From Paenibacillaceae bacterium (GTDB taxonomy: Bacteria > Bacillota > Clostridia > Lachnospirales > Lachnospiraceae): a stretch of 37,942 nt of DNA. Under the pieces are notes generated by a model, which ran no database searches, was not told the origin of the DNA, and saw only the letters and a program-made list of their open reading frames with translations. The stretch covers positions 1 through 37,942 of the forward strand of contig SVDS01000035.1 in the NCBI GenBank assembly GCA_015057715.1, written 5' to 3'. A program made the translations under genes and the position numbers. Below are positions 9,219 through 17,717 of this stretch, piece after piece; within the stretch, counting starts at the first letter, position 1, and the number at the start of each line of letters is the position of its first letter.

Positions 9219-9915
9219 TTTTGTATCCTACCCCCCAAACAGTTGTGATGATCTTGTTCTGTCTGGTGTCTTCCTTCATCTTTCCTCTCAGACGCCTGAT
9301 ATGTACCATTACCGTGTTATTGGCTTCATAAACCTTTTCATTCCATACTTTTTCAAATATCTCATCTGTACTGAATACTCTTCCCGGATTGGAAGCCAGC
9401 AGATACAGGATATCAAATTCGATGGGGGTGAGCTTTATCTCTTCTCCATATACCGTCACCTTATGATTATCCTTATTGATGGTCAGTCCCCTGATTCCTA
9501 TTTCATTCTTTGCCGATTCGTTTACCGCACTGTTGGGATTAAGCTGGGTATAACGGCGCAGCTGAGATTTGACTCTGGCAGTCAGCTCCAGTGGATTAAA
9601 GGGCTTTGTCACATAATCATCCGCACCGGTTCCAAGTCCTAAAATCTTGTCTAAATCGGTTGACTTGGCACTGAGCATAATAATCGGAATGTTGTTGGTT
9701 TCCCTGATCTTCTTGCACATGGTCAGACCGTCCATCCCAGGCATCATAATGTCTAAGAGCACCAGATGGATCTGAGTCTTTGTCAGAACCTCCAGTCCTT
9801 CTTCTGCATTGTTTGCCTTGTATACTTTATATCCGTCACTGACCAGATAAATCTCCACCAGATCCGCAATCTCTTTCTCGTCATCCACAACCAGAATGCT
9901 TATTGTCTCGGACAT
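9208..9915 (-). CDS. OmpR/PhoB-family response regulator
   Basis: The protein has 235 residues. The receiver domain has the acidic pair DD(E) at 11-12, phospho-acceptor Asp55 in LVLLDIMMPGMDG, and Lys104 in VTKPFNPLE. The C-terminal winged helix (about 133-233) has the family pattern LTPIEFDILYLLASNPGRVFS and TVWGVGYKIEK. A strong ribosome site, AGGGAGG, precedes ATG 9915. It is the first gene of the unit with the overlapping kinase, the 830-residue membrane protein and the ABC pair, and probably controls that operon, possibly itself included. VanR-like in overall type; the target genes are unknown. Confidence 0.95.
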   Translation of the reverse strand: MSETISILVVDDEKEIADLVEIYLVSDGYKVYKANNAEEGLEVLTKTQIHLVLLDIMMPGMDGLTMCKKIRETNNIPIIMLSAKSTDLDKILGLGTGADDYVTKPFNPLELTARVKSQLRRYTQLNPNSAVNESAKNEIGIRGLTINKDNHKVTVYGEEIKLTPIEFDILYLLASNPGRVFSTDEIFEKVWNEKVYEANNTVMVHIRRLRGKMKEDTRQNKIITTVWGVGYKIEK

Positions 9916-9982
9916 TGAAAAATACCTCCCTTGTCGTTATGTAAGCGGCGTTCTCAAATTGAAAAAGAAAAAGCCTGCATCC

Positions 9983-9991
9983 ATTTTACCA
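9983..9991 (-). promoter_or_regulatory. Putative extended -10 promoter of the two-component/ABC operon
   Basis: On the minus strand TGG-TAAAAT (TG-n-TAAAAT, -10 at 9983-9988) sits about 70 nt before the response-regulator start. No convincing -35 lies 16-18 nt upstream, as is common for extended -10 promoters. Support is modest. Confidence 0.35.
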
Positions 9992-10061
9992 CAAGAAAGG
10001 TATCTTTGCCTTACTATTTTCTTACAAAAAACCTATAAAACGGTAAATCAGGAATACCCTC

Positions 10062-12203
10062 TCATCCCTGACTTTCTGTAGGAATAAACACCCTGCTGCC
10101 GGCAGGATCCAGCCTGCCAAGTTCCGCCCTGACATAAAGGGATGCCTCTTCACAAAACTGCTCCTGGCAGTTGATCAGGGTCTTTCCCCTTTTATCCGGC
10201 TTCTCCCATGTACCGTCCGGCTGCAGAATATGAGTCTTAACATTGTCCTCTAATTGTATTTTCAGGACATGCATAATTCGTTCCAGGAGTTTCTCATCTT
10301 CCACAGGGAACATAATTTCCACCCGCTTATCTAAGTTTCTTGGCATCCAGTCGGCACTTCCAAGATAAAGCTCCGGACTTCCGTCATTTTCAAAATAGAA
10401 GATTCTGGCATGTTCCAGAAAATTACCTACAATGGAACGTACCGTAATTCGTTCACTTAAACCGGGAACACCTGCTTTTAAGCTGCAGATACCTCTGACA
10501 ATCAGCTGTATGGTCACGCCTGCACAGGAAGCCTCGTACAAGGCAGCAATCACCTCTTTGTCGCACAGAGAGTTCATCTTGGCTATAATGCGGGCTGGCT
10601 TACCGGCCGCCGCATTCTTTGTTTCTCGGCGGATCATCTTTAGAAATCTGACTCGCAGCCAGATGGGTGCCACAACCAGTTTATTCCAGTGAAGAGGCTC
10701 CGAATATCCGGAAAGCATATTAAATACTGCAGTTGCATCCTCTCCAATCTGAGGATTGCAGGTCATTAATCCTAAGTCTGTATAAAGCCTGGCAGTGGAA
10801 TCATTGTAATTACCTGTACCCAGATGAACGTAACGGCGGATGCCATCTTCTTCCCGGCGCACCACCAGGGTTATCTTACTGTGAGTCTTTAATCCTACCA
10901 GTCCATATATTACGTGACATCCGGCTTTTTCCAGTTTCTTCGCCCAGTTGATATTATTTTCCTCATCAAAGCGAGCTTTCAGTTCCACCAGAACAGAAAC
11001 CTGTTTCCTGTTGTCAGCAGCTTCCAGAAGAGCAGCAATAATCGGGGAATTTCCGCTGACCCGGTAAAGGGTTTGTTTAATTGCCAGTACCTCCGGGTCC
11101 TTTGCGGCGGTTTTTACAAACTGAACCACTGGATCAAAGGTCTGGTAGGGATGATGAAGAAGAATATCTCCCTTACGGATATTGGTAAAGATATCATCTT
11201 CATTCATCAGTTCAGGAACCTGCTGAGGAATGTAAGGGACTTCCTTTAAATGTTCAAAGCCGTTCAGTCCGTACATCTTCATGAGAAAGGTTAAATCTAA
11301 GGGACCGGCAATCTCAAATATGTCACTGGAGCTTATATTTAATTCTCTCTTTAAGGTCTTTAACAGGCGTTTATCTATTTTATCTTCCACTTCCAGACGA
11401 ATGGCTTCTCCCCACTGACGTTTTTTAAGCTGCTTTTCTATTTCCTCCAATAGATCAACTGCTTCCTCTTCATCAATGGTCAGATCGGCATTTCTCATGA
11501 CACGAAATGGGTGGGTGGTGACAACGTTGTAATTTAAAAACAGACTTTCCATGTTCCGTTCAATAATCTGTTCCAGAAGGATAAAGGACCGCTCTCCCGA
11601 TTCATCGGCAGGAAGCTCCACAATTCTTGGAAGAACACTGGGAACCTGAACCATGGCAAACTCTAGTTCCTCTTCACCGCTTTTCTTTTTGAGAAGTGCC
11701 GCAATGTTTAACGATTTATTTCGTATCAGAGGAAATGGTCTGGAGGAGTCCACAGCCATAGGAGTCAGCACCGGATAGACATCCCGTATGAAATAGGTAT
11801 CTGCAAACCTGCCCTCTTCTTCACTTAAATCTTCGTGACTGGAGATGACACGCAGTCCGTTCTGCTTCAAAGCAGGTAGGATGGAACGGTTATAGGTGGA
11901 ATACTGCAAAGATACAAGCTCATGGGTCTGTTCGCTGATCTTCTCTAACTGCTCATCAGCTTTCATGCCTGCAATATCCGGTTTGGTGTATTTTGCATGA
12001 ACCATATCCTTTAAGGAAGCCACACGCACCATATAAAATTCATCTAAATTAGACGCTGTTATGCTTAAAAATTTTAACCGTTCAAAAAGAGGCAGGTTTT
12101 TATCTCTTGCCTCACTTAATACCCGGTAATCAAACTCGATCCAGCTCAGCTCTCGGTTTACATAATTATCCGGATTGTAATAGATATCACTTATGTCTGC
12201 CAT
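10062..12203 (-). CDS. ppk1: Polyphosphate kinase 1
   Basis: The protein has 713 residues. It reversibly transfers the ATP gamma-phosphate onto inorganic polyphosphate chains. The N-terminal domain begins NRELSWIEFDYRVLSEA and contains FLSITASNLDEFYMVRVASL. The two catalytic histidines typical of PPK1 are visible: His460 in RRYVHLGTGNYND (the autophosphorylated residue) and His598 in FLEHARIFYF. YLGSADWMPRNLDKRVE marks the last PLD-like domain. A tail of about 35 residues after the usual end carries no recognisable motif. GAGGAGG precedes ATG 12203. The ATG overlaps the ppx stop by one base, so polyphosphate synthesis and breakdown enzymes are co-translated. The stop lies inside a short TCAGG/CCTGA hairpin that may act as a weak terminator. 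Confidence 0.96.
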   Translation of the reverse strand: MADISDIYYNPDNYVNRELSWIEFDYRVLSEARDKNLPLFERLKFLSITASNLDEFYMVRVASLKDMVHAKYTKPDIAGMKADEQLEKISEQTHELVSLQYSTYNRSILPALKQNGLRVISSHEDLSEEEGRFADTYFIRDVYPVLTPMAVDSSRPFPLIRNKSLNIAALLKKKSGEEELEFAMVQVPSVLPRIVELPADESGERSFILLEQIIERNMESLFLNYNVVTTHPFRVMRNADLTIDEEEAVDLLEEIEKQLKKRQWGEAIRLEVEDKIDKRLLKTLKRELNISSSDIFEIAGPLDLTFLMKMYGLNGFEHLKEVPYIPQQVPELMNEDDIFTNIRKGDILLHHPYQTFDPVVQFVKTAAKDPEVLAIKQTLYRVSGNSPIIAALLEAADNRKQVSVLVELKARFDEENNINWAKKLEKAGCHVIYGLVGLKTHSKITLVVRREEDGIRRYVHLGTGNYNDSTARLYTDLGLMTCNPQIGEDATAVFNMLSGYSEPLHWNKLVVAPIWLRVRFLKMIRRETKNAAAGKPARIIAKMNSLCDKEVIAALYEASCAGVTIQLIVRGICSLKAGVPGLSERITVRSIVGNFLEHARIFYFENDGSPELYLGSADWMPRNLDKRVEIMFPVEDEKLLERIMHVLKIQLEDNVKTHILQPDGTWEKPDKRGKTLINCQEQFCEEASLYVRAELGRLDPAGSRVFIPTESQG

Positions 12204-13771
12204 CAGGATAACCTCCTCTTCTGCCTCAGTACAGGCCTGATACCAAATATCTCCTCAAAAAAATCTGCCTTCTGATTAAAAGATAATGCTTCCAGTGTCA
12301 TGTCTCCTTCATAAGACGTGGTTACTACAAGCTTCCCTTCCTTAACATTCATCCGGCTGTCTGATAATTTCTGTTTGTGGCTGCGATCCATGGAATTGGC
12401 AAGCCTTAATATGGCTGTCAGCTTTGCGATTAAAATGGTAATATCCTCATGAGATAATTCTCCTTTTGTATTACGGAATAATTCCTCATTGAGCTGTACC
12501 CGGTTGTAATCAAATTCCAGACCGTTATACCGTACTACATTGGCAATAATTTCCCGTTCCATATGGGACAGACCAATTATTTCAGTCGACATAATAATAC
12601 TGTAAGCGGACTCACTTGGCTTTCTCATGCTGATGAATTTGCCGCATGCATGTAAAATGGCCGCAATCTGTAATAGAAGCCGCTCCCGTTTTCCCATACC
12701 GTGATACTTCTTCATGCAGTCAAAAATACCAAGTACATACTTTTCCATACAAACCGTATGAGGACCATGACACTTATAACGCTTTGCCATGTTTCTGGAG
12801 GCGGCCAGAATATCCTCAGAAAAATCATGATGAAATTTCACTGTCCTGGCTTCTTCTGCGTATTCTGCAGCAATGCTGTCACATAATCGGATTCCAGGAA
12901 TCCAGAACATCTCAGCTCCGGTCAGCTCCAATACACGTTTAAAAATAATTGCGGCAGGAACTAAAAGAGCGGCGTATTCTGCATTGACACCAAACCGGTC
13001 CTGAATCAGGTCAAGAGACATGAACTTAATCTTCTCATAAAAATTAATAAACTCTTCCGCAGTGATCCACTCTACCGGCTTTCCCCCATGGCTTTCTCTG
13101 GAAAGGTAAAGGATACTCTCCCCGATACCGATGAGATTTTTAATCTCACGGTCTCTTAAATAAACCTTGCGGAAGGTGTTTAACTCATTGTCAACCATCT
13201 CTTCGATCAGGGTATTCTGCATCTGGGTGCTCACCTGCATATCGCCCATCATCTCACGGATTCTTAATACTCCAAGCATCAGGTTCTGGGTGGATATAAG
13301 AGCGTCCTTATCAAATAAGGATACCTGCATACTGCCAAATCCCACGTCTACGATGGCAGTTCCTTTTTGTATGATTTTATTAAATTCGGCATCCTTGGAG
13401 GCGATTGCCTTGTAACTGATAAAACGCTGCTCGGAATTGCTGATAATCTGGACCTCAATGCCGGTTCTTACCCGGATCTGATCCAGTACAATCTGACTGT
13501 TTTTTGCTTCCCGAAGTGCGCTGGTCGCATAGGCACGGTAACCTGTGACTTTATAGGACTGCATAATATCTGCAAAGTCTTCAATTACTTTACACATTTC
13601 GTCTACTAATTCATATCGGATTTTTCCATTCTTATAGGTGTCCCTACCAAGGGCGATGACATGGCGGACATGATCAATCTTGCGGATTCCCGTTTTAGGG
13701 GAAATCTCATAGATGCCAAGTTCAAGTTCAAAAGATCCCACATCAATAGCGGCAAATAATCTGATTGCCAT
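12203..13771 (-). CDS. ppx: Exopolyphosphatase / Ppx-GppA family phosphatase
   Basis: The protein has 522 residues from ATG 13771, which has GAGGAGG six bases upstream; an in-frame GTG 15 nt earlier is less likely. The ASKHA-fold N-terminal half has phosphate-binding motifs FAAIDVGSFELELGIYE and TAIVDVGFGSMQVSLFD. The C-terminal third is the HD-like helical domain seen in longer Ppx/GppA proteins (LLLQIAAILHACGKFIS...VVRYNG). It hydrolyses terminal phosphate from polyphosphate and possibly pppGpp; the two activities cannot be separated by sequence here. Its one-base overlap with ppk1 supports polyphosphate as substrate. A GC-rich hairpin (13785-13804) lies just before the ribosome site and could influence initiation, but I see no clear regulator motif. 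Confidence 0.92.
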   Translation of the reverse strand: MAIRLFAAIDVGSFELELGIYEISPKTGIRKIDHVRHVIALGRDTYKNGKIRYELVDEMCKVIEDFADIMQSYKVTGYRAYATSALREAKNSQIVLDQIRVRTGIEVQIISNSEQRFISYKAIASKDAEFNKIIQKGTAIVDVGFGSMQVSLFDKDALISTQNLMLGVLRIREMMGDMQVSTQMQNTLIEEMVDNELNTFRKVYLRDREIKNLIGIGESILYLSRESHGGKPVEWITAEEFINFYEKIKFMSLDLIQDRFGVNAEYAALLVPAAIIFKRVLELTGAEMFWIPGIRLCDSIAAEYAEEARTVKFHHDFSEDILAASRNMAKRYKCHGPHTVCMEKYVLGIFDCMKKYHGMGKRERLLLQIAAILHACGKFISMRKPSESAYSIIMSTEIIGLSHMEREIIANVVRYNGLEFDYNRVQLNEELFRNTKGELSHEDITILIAKLTAILRLANSMDRSHKQKLSDSRMNVKEGKLVVTTSYEGDMTLEALSFNQKADFFEEIFGIRPVLRQKRRLS

Positions 13772-13868
13772 ACTTGTCCTCCTCACTGCCCTCTACAGGA
13801 CAGTTTTTTACTATTCTACCTTATTTTATTACCTTTTGTGTCAAATATCGGTAAAATTTGCAAAAAGA

Positions 13869-15152
13869 TTAATTATTTTTCTCTTTTGCCAAAAGATAGG
13901 TAATAAACTGGCTTGCCGTTCTTCCAGATAAACCGCCGTGGTTCAGTTCCCATATATTTGCTTTTTGATAAAGTTCTTCTAAGGGCATGGAAATCTGGTA
14001 TCGGGCCGCCAGCTGCTTTACAATCTCTTTGAATTCAGCTTGTTCCGGAGCACCATAATAAATGGTTACACCAAATCGTGCCACAAGGGAAAGCTTCTCC
14101 TGGACGGTATCATTATTATGTAATTCATCATCCAGTTGTCTCTTATCGCTGAATTTTTCACGAATTAAATGACGGCGGTTTGAGGTTGCATAGATTAAAA
14201 CATTGCCAGGCTTCTTTGCCAGCCCGCCCTCGATAATCGCCTTTAAATATTTATATTCCAGTTCCGTATCCTCAAAAGATAAATCATCCATATAGATGAT
14301 AAACTTATAATTTCTGTCTTTGATTTGTTCCTGTACCTTGGAGAGTGTATGAAACTGGTGCTTATATACTTCTATAATCCTCAGACCTCTATCATAATAT
14401 TCATTTAAAATAGCTTTGATACTTGAAGATTTCCCGGTTCCGCTGTCGCCAAACAAGAGAACATTATTAGCCGCCTTCCCATCTAAGAATGCTTCCGTGT
14501 TCTCAATCAGCTTCTCCTTCTGCCGTTCATATCCCACAAGTTCATTGAGATAGATGTGATCCATGCTGGTGATGGGAATGATCTGAGGTTCTTTCTCTGT
14601 CTCCTCCACACGAAAGGCCTTATTCAAACCGAATTTACCTACACCGAAATTCTTATAAAATAAGGTTATTTTTTCCCCGAAGGTTTTCACGTCCGGAGCT
14701 TCCTTTAACTCCACAGCAAGGGTTACGATCTGATCACGGATTCGTCTGTTATAAATTTTACTATTGCCGTTATTGGCATGGTAATCAGAAAGTGCGGACC
14801 AGATTCCCTCTTCTTCCCCGCAGTCCAAGGCCCGTATGTCCTGATCAAACAGCTCCTTCATAATCTTAAAATCATGGGCAGCCAGATGATTTAATGTTCC
14901 CTGAATGGGACCTGTTATTTCGCAGGAGGTACTGTAAGCGTTTTCGTTGTCTGCCAGGCACAATGCTAAAAAACAATGCCAGAGATTCCCCTCAAAGCCA
15001 TAAGATGCTGCCAGCTCGATAAGCTGACCCGCACAGGCGCAGGATTCCGGCATTGTTTCTGTATTTTTCTCCTGGATAAGAGTCAGCTGTCTTAACATCT
15101 GGTCAAAAAGTTTCTGATATTTTAAATCGCGGTATAAAATCAGTTCCTTCAC
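13869..15152 (-). CDS. DUF815-family AAA ATPase
   Basis: The protein has 427 residues. The start is GTG 15152, preceded by GGGAGG and an AAGGA closer in; no better ATG exists. The N-terminal ~195 residues are helical and uncharacterised. The ATPase part begins with LVGYERQKEKLIENTEAFL; Walker A is LFGDSGTGKSSS and Walker B is FIIYMDDLSFED. An Asn/Arg-rich sensor region (YATSNRRHLIREKFSD) and a C-terminal lid (WELNHGGLSGRTASQFITYLL) follow. DUF815 proteins are widespread in Clostridia and proteobacteria and resemble DnaA/MoxR-like AAA proteins, but their cellular role is not established. It sits between pheA and ppx in a same-strand run without an obvious functional link. Confidence 0.9.
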   Translation of the reverse strand: MKELILYRDLKYQKLFDQMLRQLTLIQEKNTETMPESCACAGQLIELAASYGFEGNLWHCFLALCLADNENAYSTSCEITGPIQGTLNHLAAHDFKIMKELFDQDIRALDCGEEEGIWSALSDYHANNGNSKIYNRRIRDQIVTLAVELKEAPDVKTFGEKITLFYKNFGVGKFGLNKAFRVEETEKEPQIIPITSMDHIYLNELVGYERQKEKLIENTEAFLDGKAANNVLLFGDSGTGKSSSIKAILNEYYDRGLRIIEVYKHQFHTLSKVQEQIKDRNYKFIIYMDDLSFEDTELEYKYLKAIIEGGLAKKPGNVLIYATSNRRHLIREKFSDKRQLDDELHNNDTVQEKLSLVARFGVTIYYGAPEQAEFKEIVKQLAARYQISMPLEELYQKANIWELNHGGLSGRTASQFITYLLAKEKNN

Positions 15153-15181
15153 GTTCCTTATTCCTCCCTGTGTAAACGGAA

Positions 15182-15205
15182 GTCCGGCCTTAATACAGGC
15201 CGAAC
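15182..15205 (-). terminator. Intergenic hairpin between pheA and the DUF815 gene
   Basis: Nine-base arms, GTCCGGCCT (15182-15190) and AGGCCGAAC (15197-15205), with one G-T pair and a 6-nt loop. The downstream side on the minus strand lacks a good U-run, so it may attenuate or protect RNA rather than terminate fully. Confidence 0.4.
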
Positions 15206-15218
15206 CTCTCTAAATTCT

Positions 15219-16355
15219 TTAATAATTTCCCAGGACTCTCATATTGCGTCCCTCTTCTAAAATCCCTTTCAGCGCATTCTGAATGGAGCATTCACTTAAA
15301 TTTCCTTCCATATCTACAAAGAAGCGGTATTCCCAGTTTCTTCCAAGAATTGGCCTTGACTCAATCATAATCATGCTGACTCCGTTATAGATCATGTTGC
15401 TCAGCATGTTGTAAAGAGTACCGCTCTTATGGGGCAGTTCAAAGCTGATGCTGATTTTTTGTGCTTCCTCCCTGTAGATCCTTTTGTTTGACAGGATAAT
15501 AAACCGGGTGGTATTGGACTTATTATGATTGATGGAAGAATTAAGAACTTTCAGTCCATAAAGTCTGGCAGCGGTCTCACTGGCCACAGCAGCCTGAGTG
15601 GGATCTCCTTCTTCTATAATCTTTTTAGCAGCCGCCGCGGTATTCTCCACACTGATCTGCTTCCAGTTCCTGTTGGCATTTAAAAATTCCGAACACTGCA
15701 TCAGTGCCTGAGGGTGACTGAATACAGTACGGATATCTTCCGGCCTTGAATCTTTCAGCCCTAACAGAGCATGATCTACAGTTAAAAATGTCTCAGCAAC
15801 TATATAATTCTTGTATTTCATCAACAGGTCATAATTATCAATCACTGCACCGGCAGAGGAATTTTCAATCGGCAGCACGGCATAATCTGCACGTCCGGAC
15901 TCCACTTCCTTCATGGCATCCTCAAAGGTAACCACATGATAACAGCTGATATCAGTTCCGAAATACTGAAGCGTGGCAGCATGACTATATGCACCCTCCA
16001 CTCCCTGATAAACCACTTTTACCCCATCTGTGGGAATACTTTTTACCGGTTGAAAGGTATCTTCCCCTTTCAGTCCGTGCTCTGCCATCAACTTGTACTG
16101 ATAATGGCGGCTGATGGTCATCATCTGGGTAAACAGTTCACTGACTGCCTGTTTCATAAATGCATCTTCCACCATTCCGGTTACGGAATCAATTTTTTGT
16201 GTTTCCCGTTCCTTATCATAAACCGGTTTTCCGGTTTCAATCTTAAATTCAGCCACCTCGCCGCTCAGTCTCATCCTCTTTTCGAACAGTTCCACGATTT
16301 CACGATCAATGCTGTCAAGCTGTCCTCTGATCTCAAGCAAGTCTAATTTTTTCAT
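15219..16355 (-). CDS. pheA: Bifunctional chorismate mutase / prephenate dehydratase (P-protein)
   Basis: The protein has 378 residues and makes phenylpyruvate from chorismate. Residues ~1-90 are an AroQ chorismate mutase helix bundle (LDSIDREIVELFEKRMRLSGEVAEFK). About 112-290 is prephenate dehydratase, with VVYQGVEGAYSHAA, LPIENSSAGAV and the catalytic TTRFIIL. The C-terminal ACT domain (about 297-378) carries the Phe-binding feature ESRP and the preceding LPHKSGTLY motif, so feedback inhibition by phenylalanine is expected. AGAGGA lies eight bases before ATG 16355. It follows plsC at a 34-nt spacing, on the same strand. No Phe leader peptide or T-box was seen upstream, and transcription probably enters from the plsC promoter. 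Confidence 0.96.
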   Translation of the reverse strand: MKKLDLLEIRGQLDSIDREIVELFEKRMRLSGEVAEFKIETGKPVYDKERETQKIDSVTGMVEDAFMKQAVSELFTQMMTISRHYQYKLMAEHGLKGEDTFQPVKSIPTDGVKVVYQGVEGAYSHAATLQYFGTDISCYHVVTFEDAMKEVESGRADYAVLPIENSSAGAVIDNYDLLMKYKNYIVAETFLTVDHALLGLKDSRPEDIRTVFSHPQALMQCSEFLNANRNWKQISVENTAAAAKKIIEEGDPTQAAVASETAARLYGLKVLNSSINHNKSNTTRFIILSNKRIYREEAQKISISFELPHKSGTLYNMLSNMIYNGVSMIMIESRPILGRNWEYRFFVDMEGNLSECSIQNALKGILEEGRNMRVLGNY

Positions 16356-16389
16356 ATGTCCATTCCTCTGCCTTATCTGTTGGTCTTCT

Positions 16390-17148
16390 TTACCGGCCTG
16401 TCAGCTTTCCCTGAAGGGAAAGTTCTTCTTCCAGCATACTCTCAATCTGTTTTTTTACATAAGCACCGGGAAATTTTTTAGATTCCGGTTCCAGCTCTTT
16501 CACCAGGAACGGCTCTCCAAATTCAATGGTTACTTTTGAAGGCCGAATGAATGGAAGGTGCTTCTCAAATACTTCTGCCGTTCCGGTTATGGCTACCGGG
16601 ACTACCGGACAGCCGCTTTTCTCTGCTATTTTCAAGCTGCCTTCTTTAAAAGGAAGAAGTTCCATTATATCATCATTTGTGTTCCTGGTCCCTTCCGGAA
16701 AAATCCAGACAGAGACTCCGTTTTTCACCTGCTCGATTCCCTGGAGAATGGTTTTTAACCCTTCTTTTACATTCTGTCTGTCTAAAAACAGGCAGTTCAC
16801 ATGCTTCATCCAGCCGGAGAGCAACGGGATTTTTTCCATCTCTTTTTTAGCCACAAATCCCATCAGACCAGGAACTGTGATATATCCAACAAGAATATCA
16901 AAATAGCTTCTATGATTTCCCACATACAGAACAGCCTTGTCACCTGGTATCTTTTCTTTTCCTTTTACTGTAATTTTAACTCCTGCAAAAAACAGGATAA
17001 TCTTAAAGATCCACCGGACGTTAGAAATACTTCGTTCATTGCTTGCACGAAGGTTCTTTTTACCAGCCATGTTCTCAAAAATCAGAACCGGGATGCTTAA
17101 GATCAGATAAAATATAACGGATGCTGCTACAAGAATAAATCGAATCAT
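16390..17148 (-). CDS. plsC: 1-acyl-sn-glycerol-3-phosphate acyltransferase
   Basis: The protein has 252 residues from ATG 17148, which has GGAGG nine bases upstream. The earlier in-frame ATG at 17169 lies at or before the predicted transcription start and lacks a ribosome site. An N-terminal membrane helix (FILVAASVIFYLILSIPVLIF) anchors the enzyme. Motif I is NHRSYFD (HX4D), an FLDRQN block corresponds to motif II, and FPEGTRN is motif III. VPVAITGT fits motif IV. It converts lysophosphatidate plus an acyl donor to phosphatidate at the inner membrane face, the precursor for cardiolipin made by the nearby cls product. Start of a run plsC-pheA-DUF815-ppx-ppk1. Confidence 0.93.
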   Translation of the reverse strand: MIRFILVAASVIFYLILSIPVLIFENMAGKKNLRASNERSISNVRWIFKIILFFAGVKITVKGKEKIPGDKAVLYVGNHRSYFDILVGYITVPGLMGFVAKKEMEKIPLLSGWMKHVNCLFLDRQNVKEGLKTILQGIEQVKNGVSVWIFPEGTRNTNDDIMELLPFKEGSLKIAEKSGCPVVPVAITGTAEVFEKHLPFIRPSKVTIEFGEPFLVKELEPESKKFPGAYVKKQIESMLEEELSLQGKLTGR

Positions 17149-17171
17149 TGGTCTAATCCTCCATTCCATCT

Positions 17172-17200
17172 ATTATATAGAATGGACTCTTTAATTACAA
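17172..17200 (-). promoter_or_regulatory. Sigma-A promoter upstream of plsC
   Basis: On the minus strand TTGTAA (17195-17200), 17-nt spacer, TATAAT (17172-17177). The predicted start near 17165 leaves a leader of about 17 nt before ATG 17148. It overlaps the stop region of the preceding PF06541 gene. Confidence 0.65.
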
Positions 17201-17202
17201 TA

Positions 17203-17673
17203 CTACCTGCCTTTCTTTTTTGTAATTTGTTCGAACAATAATCCCGTAGCAAACCACAGCGGTGCAAAATCCAGACGGATCAGGCCGTCAATGTTGGTGC
17301 TCCTGCCGGTATAATCCCATGGGCAGATTCCCCTGCCGCGTAAAAGTGTTCCAGAGAAATACTCTGCCACAAAAATCAGCACCATATAAAGGAATCCATG
17401 ACGAATGGCAATATCCGTCCGGGCAACAGCCAGACCGGTTCTGGGATTCACCCAGTGGTCAATCATCATTCCAATGGGTGCCAGAAATGCTCCGCATCCA
17501 TAAATAGGAAACATAAGAAGAGAGGTCTGACCCATCAGACGCCAGTCATGACGTAAGAAGGAGTCTGTCGCAGTAAACATTACTTCCAGGCACCAGCCTG
17601 TAACCCCGCATTTACAAAAATTTAAGGGTAACTCTTTTAAGTTTAATTGTGATAGTATCTTCATAAGCATCAT
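17203..17673 (-). CDS. Small PF06541-type (putative ABC-transporter type IV) membrane protein
   Basis: The protein has 156 residues as the frame opens. Conserved family features are GWCLEVMF in the first helix, MFPIYGCGAFLAPIG, VAEYFSGTLL and CPWDYTGRSTNIDGLIRLDFAPLW. Three to four membrane helices are expected. The family is common in Clostridia under the name 'putative ABC-transporter type IV', but its activity is not established and no ATPase is adjacent. The start is uncertain: ATG 17673 and ATG 17664 both lack a recognisable Shine-Dalgarno and the frame is closed just upstream, so expression may depend on readthrough from cls 44 nt upstream. The core of the family domain seems complete. 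Confidence 0.75.
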   Translation of the reverse strand: MMLMKILSQLNLKELPLNFCKCGVTGWCLEVMFTATDSFLRHDWRLMGQTSLLMFPIYGCGAFLAPIGMMIDHWVNPRTGLAVARTDIAIRHGFLYMVLIFVAEYFSGTLLRGRGICPWDYTGRSTNIDGLIRLDFAPLWFATGLLFEQITKKKGR

Positions 17674-17717
17674 TATGTGCCGGACATGGAGATATTATGT
17701 TGTGCTGTAAAAGAATT

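Noticed and set aside
13785-13804. ACTG-CC / GG-CAGT hairpin before ppx as a riboswitch
   Set aside because: Only a short stem next to the ribosome site; no recognisable aptamer or alternative fold.
15153-15218. T-box or Phe leader near pheA
   Set aside because: The hairpin is downstream of pheA, and the 34 nt upstream of pheA are too short for a leader.
17149-17169. Longer plsC form from ATG 17169
   Set aside because: It lies at or upstream of the predicted transcription start and lacks a ribosome site.
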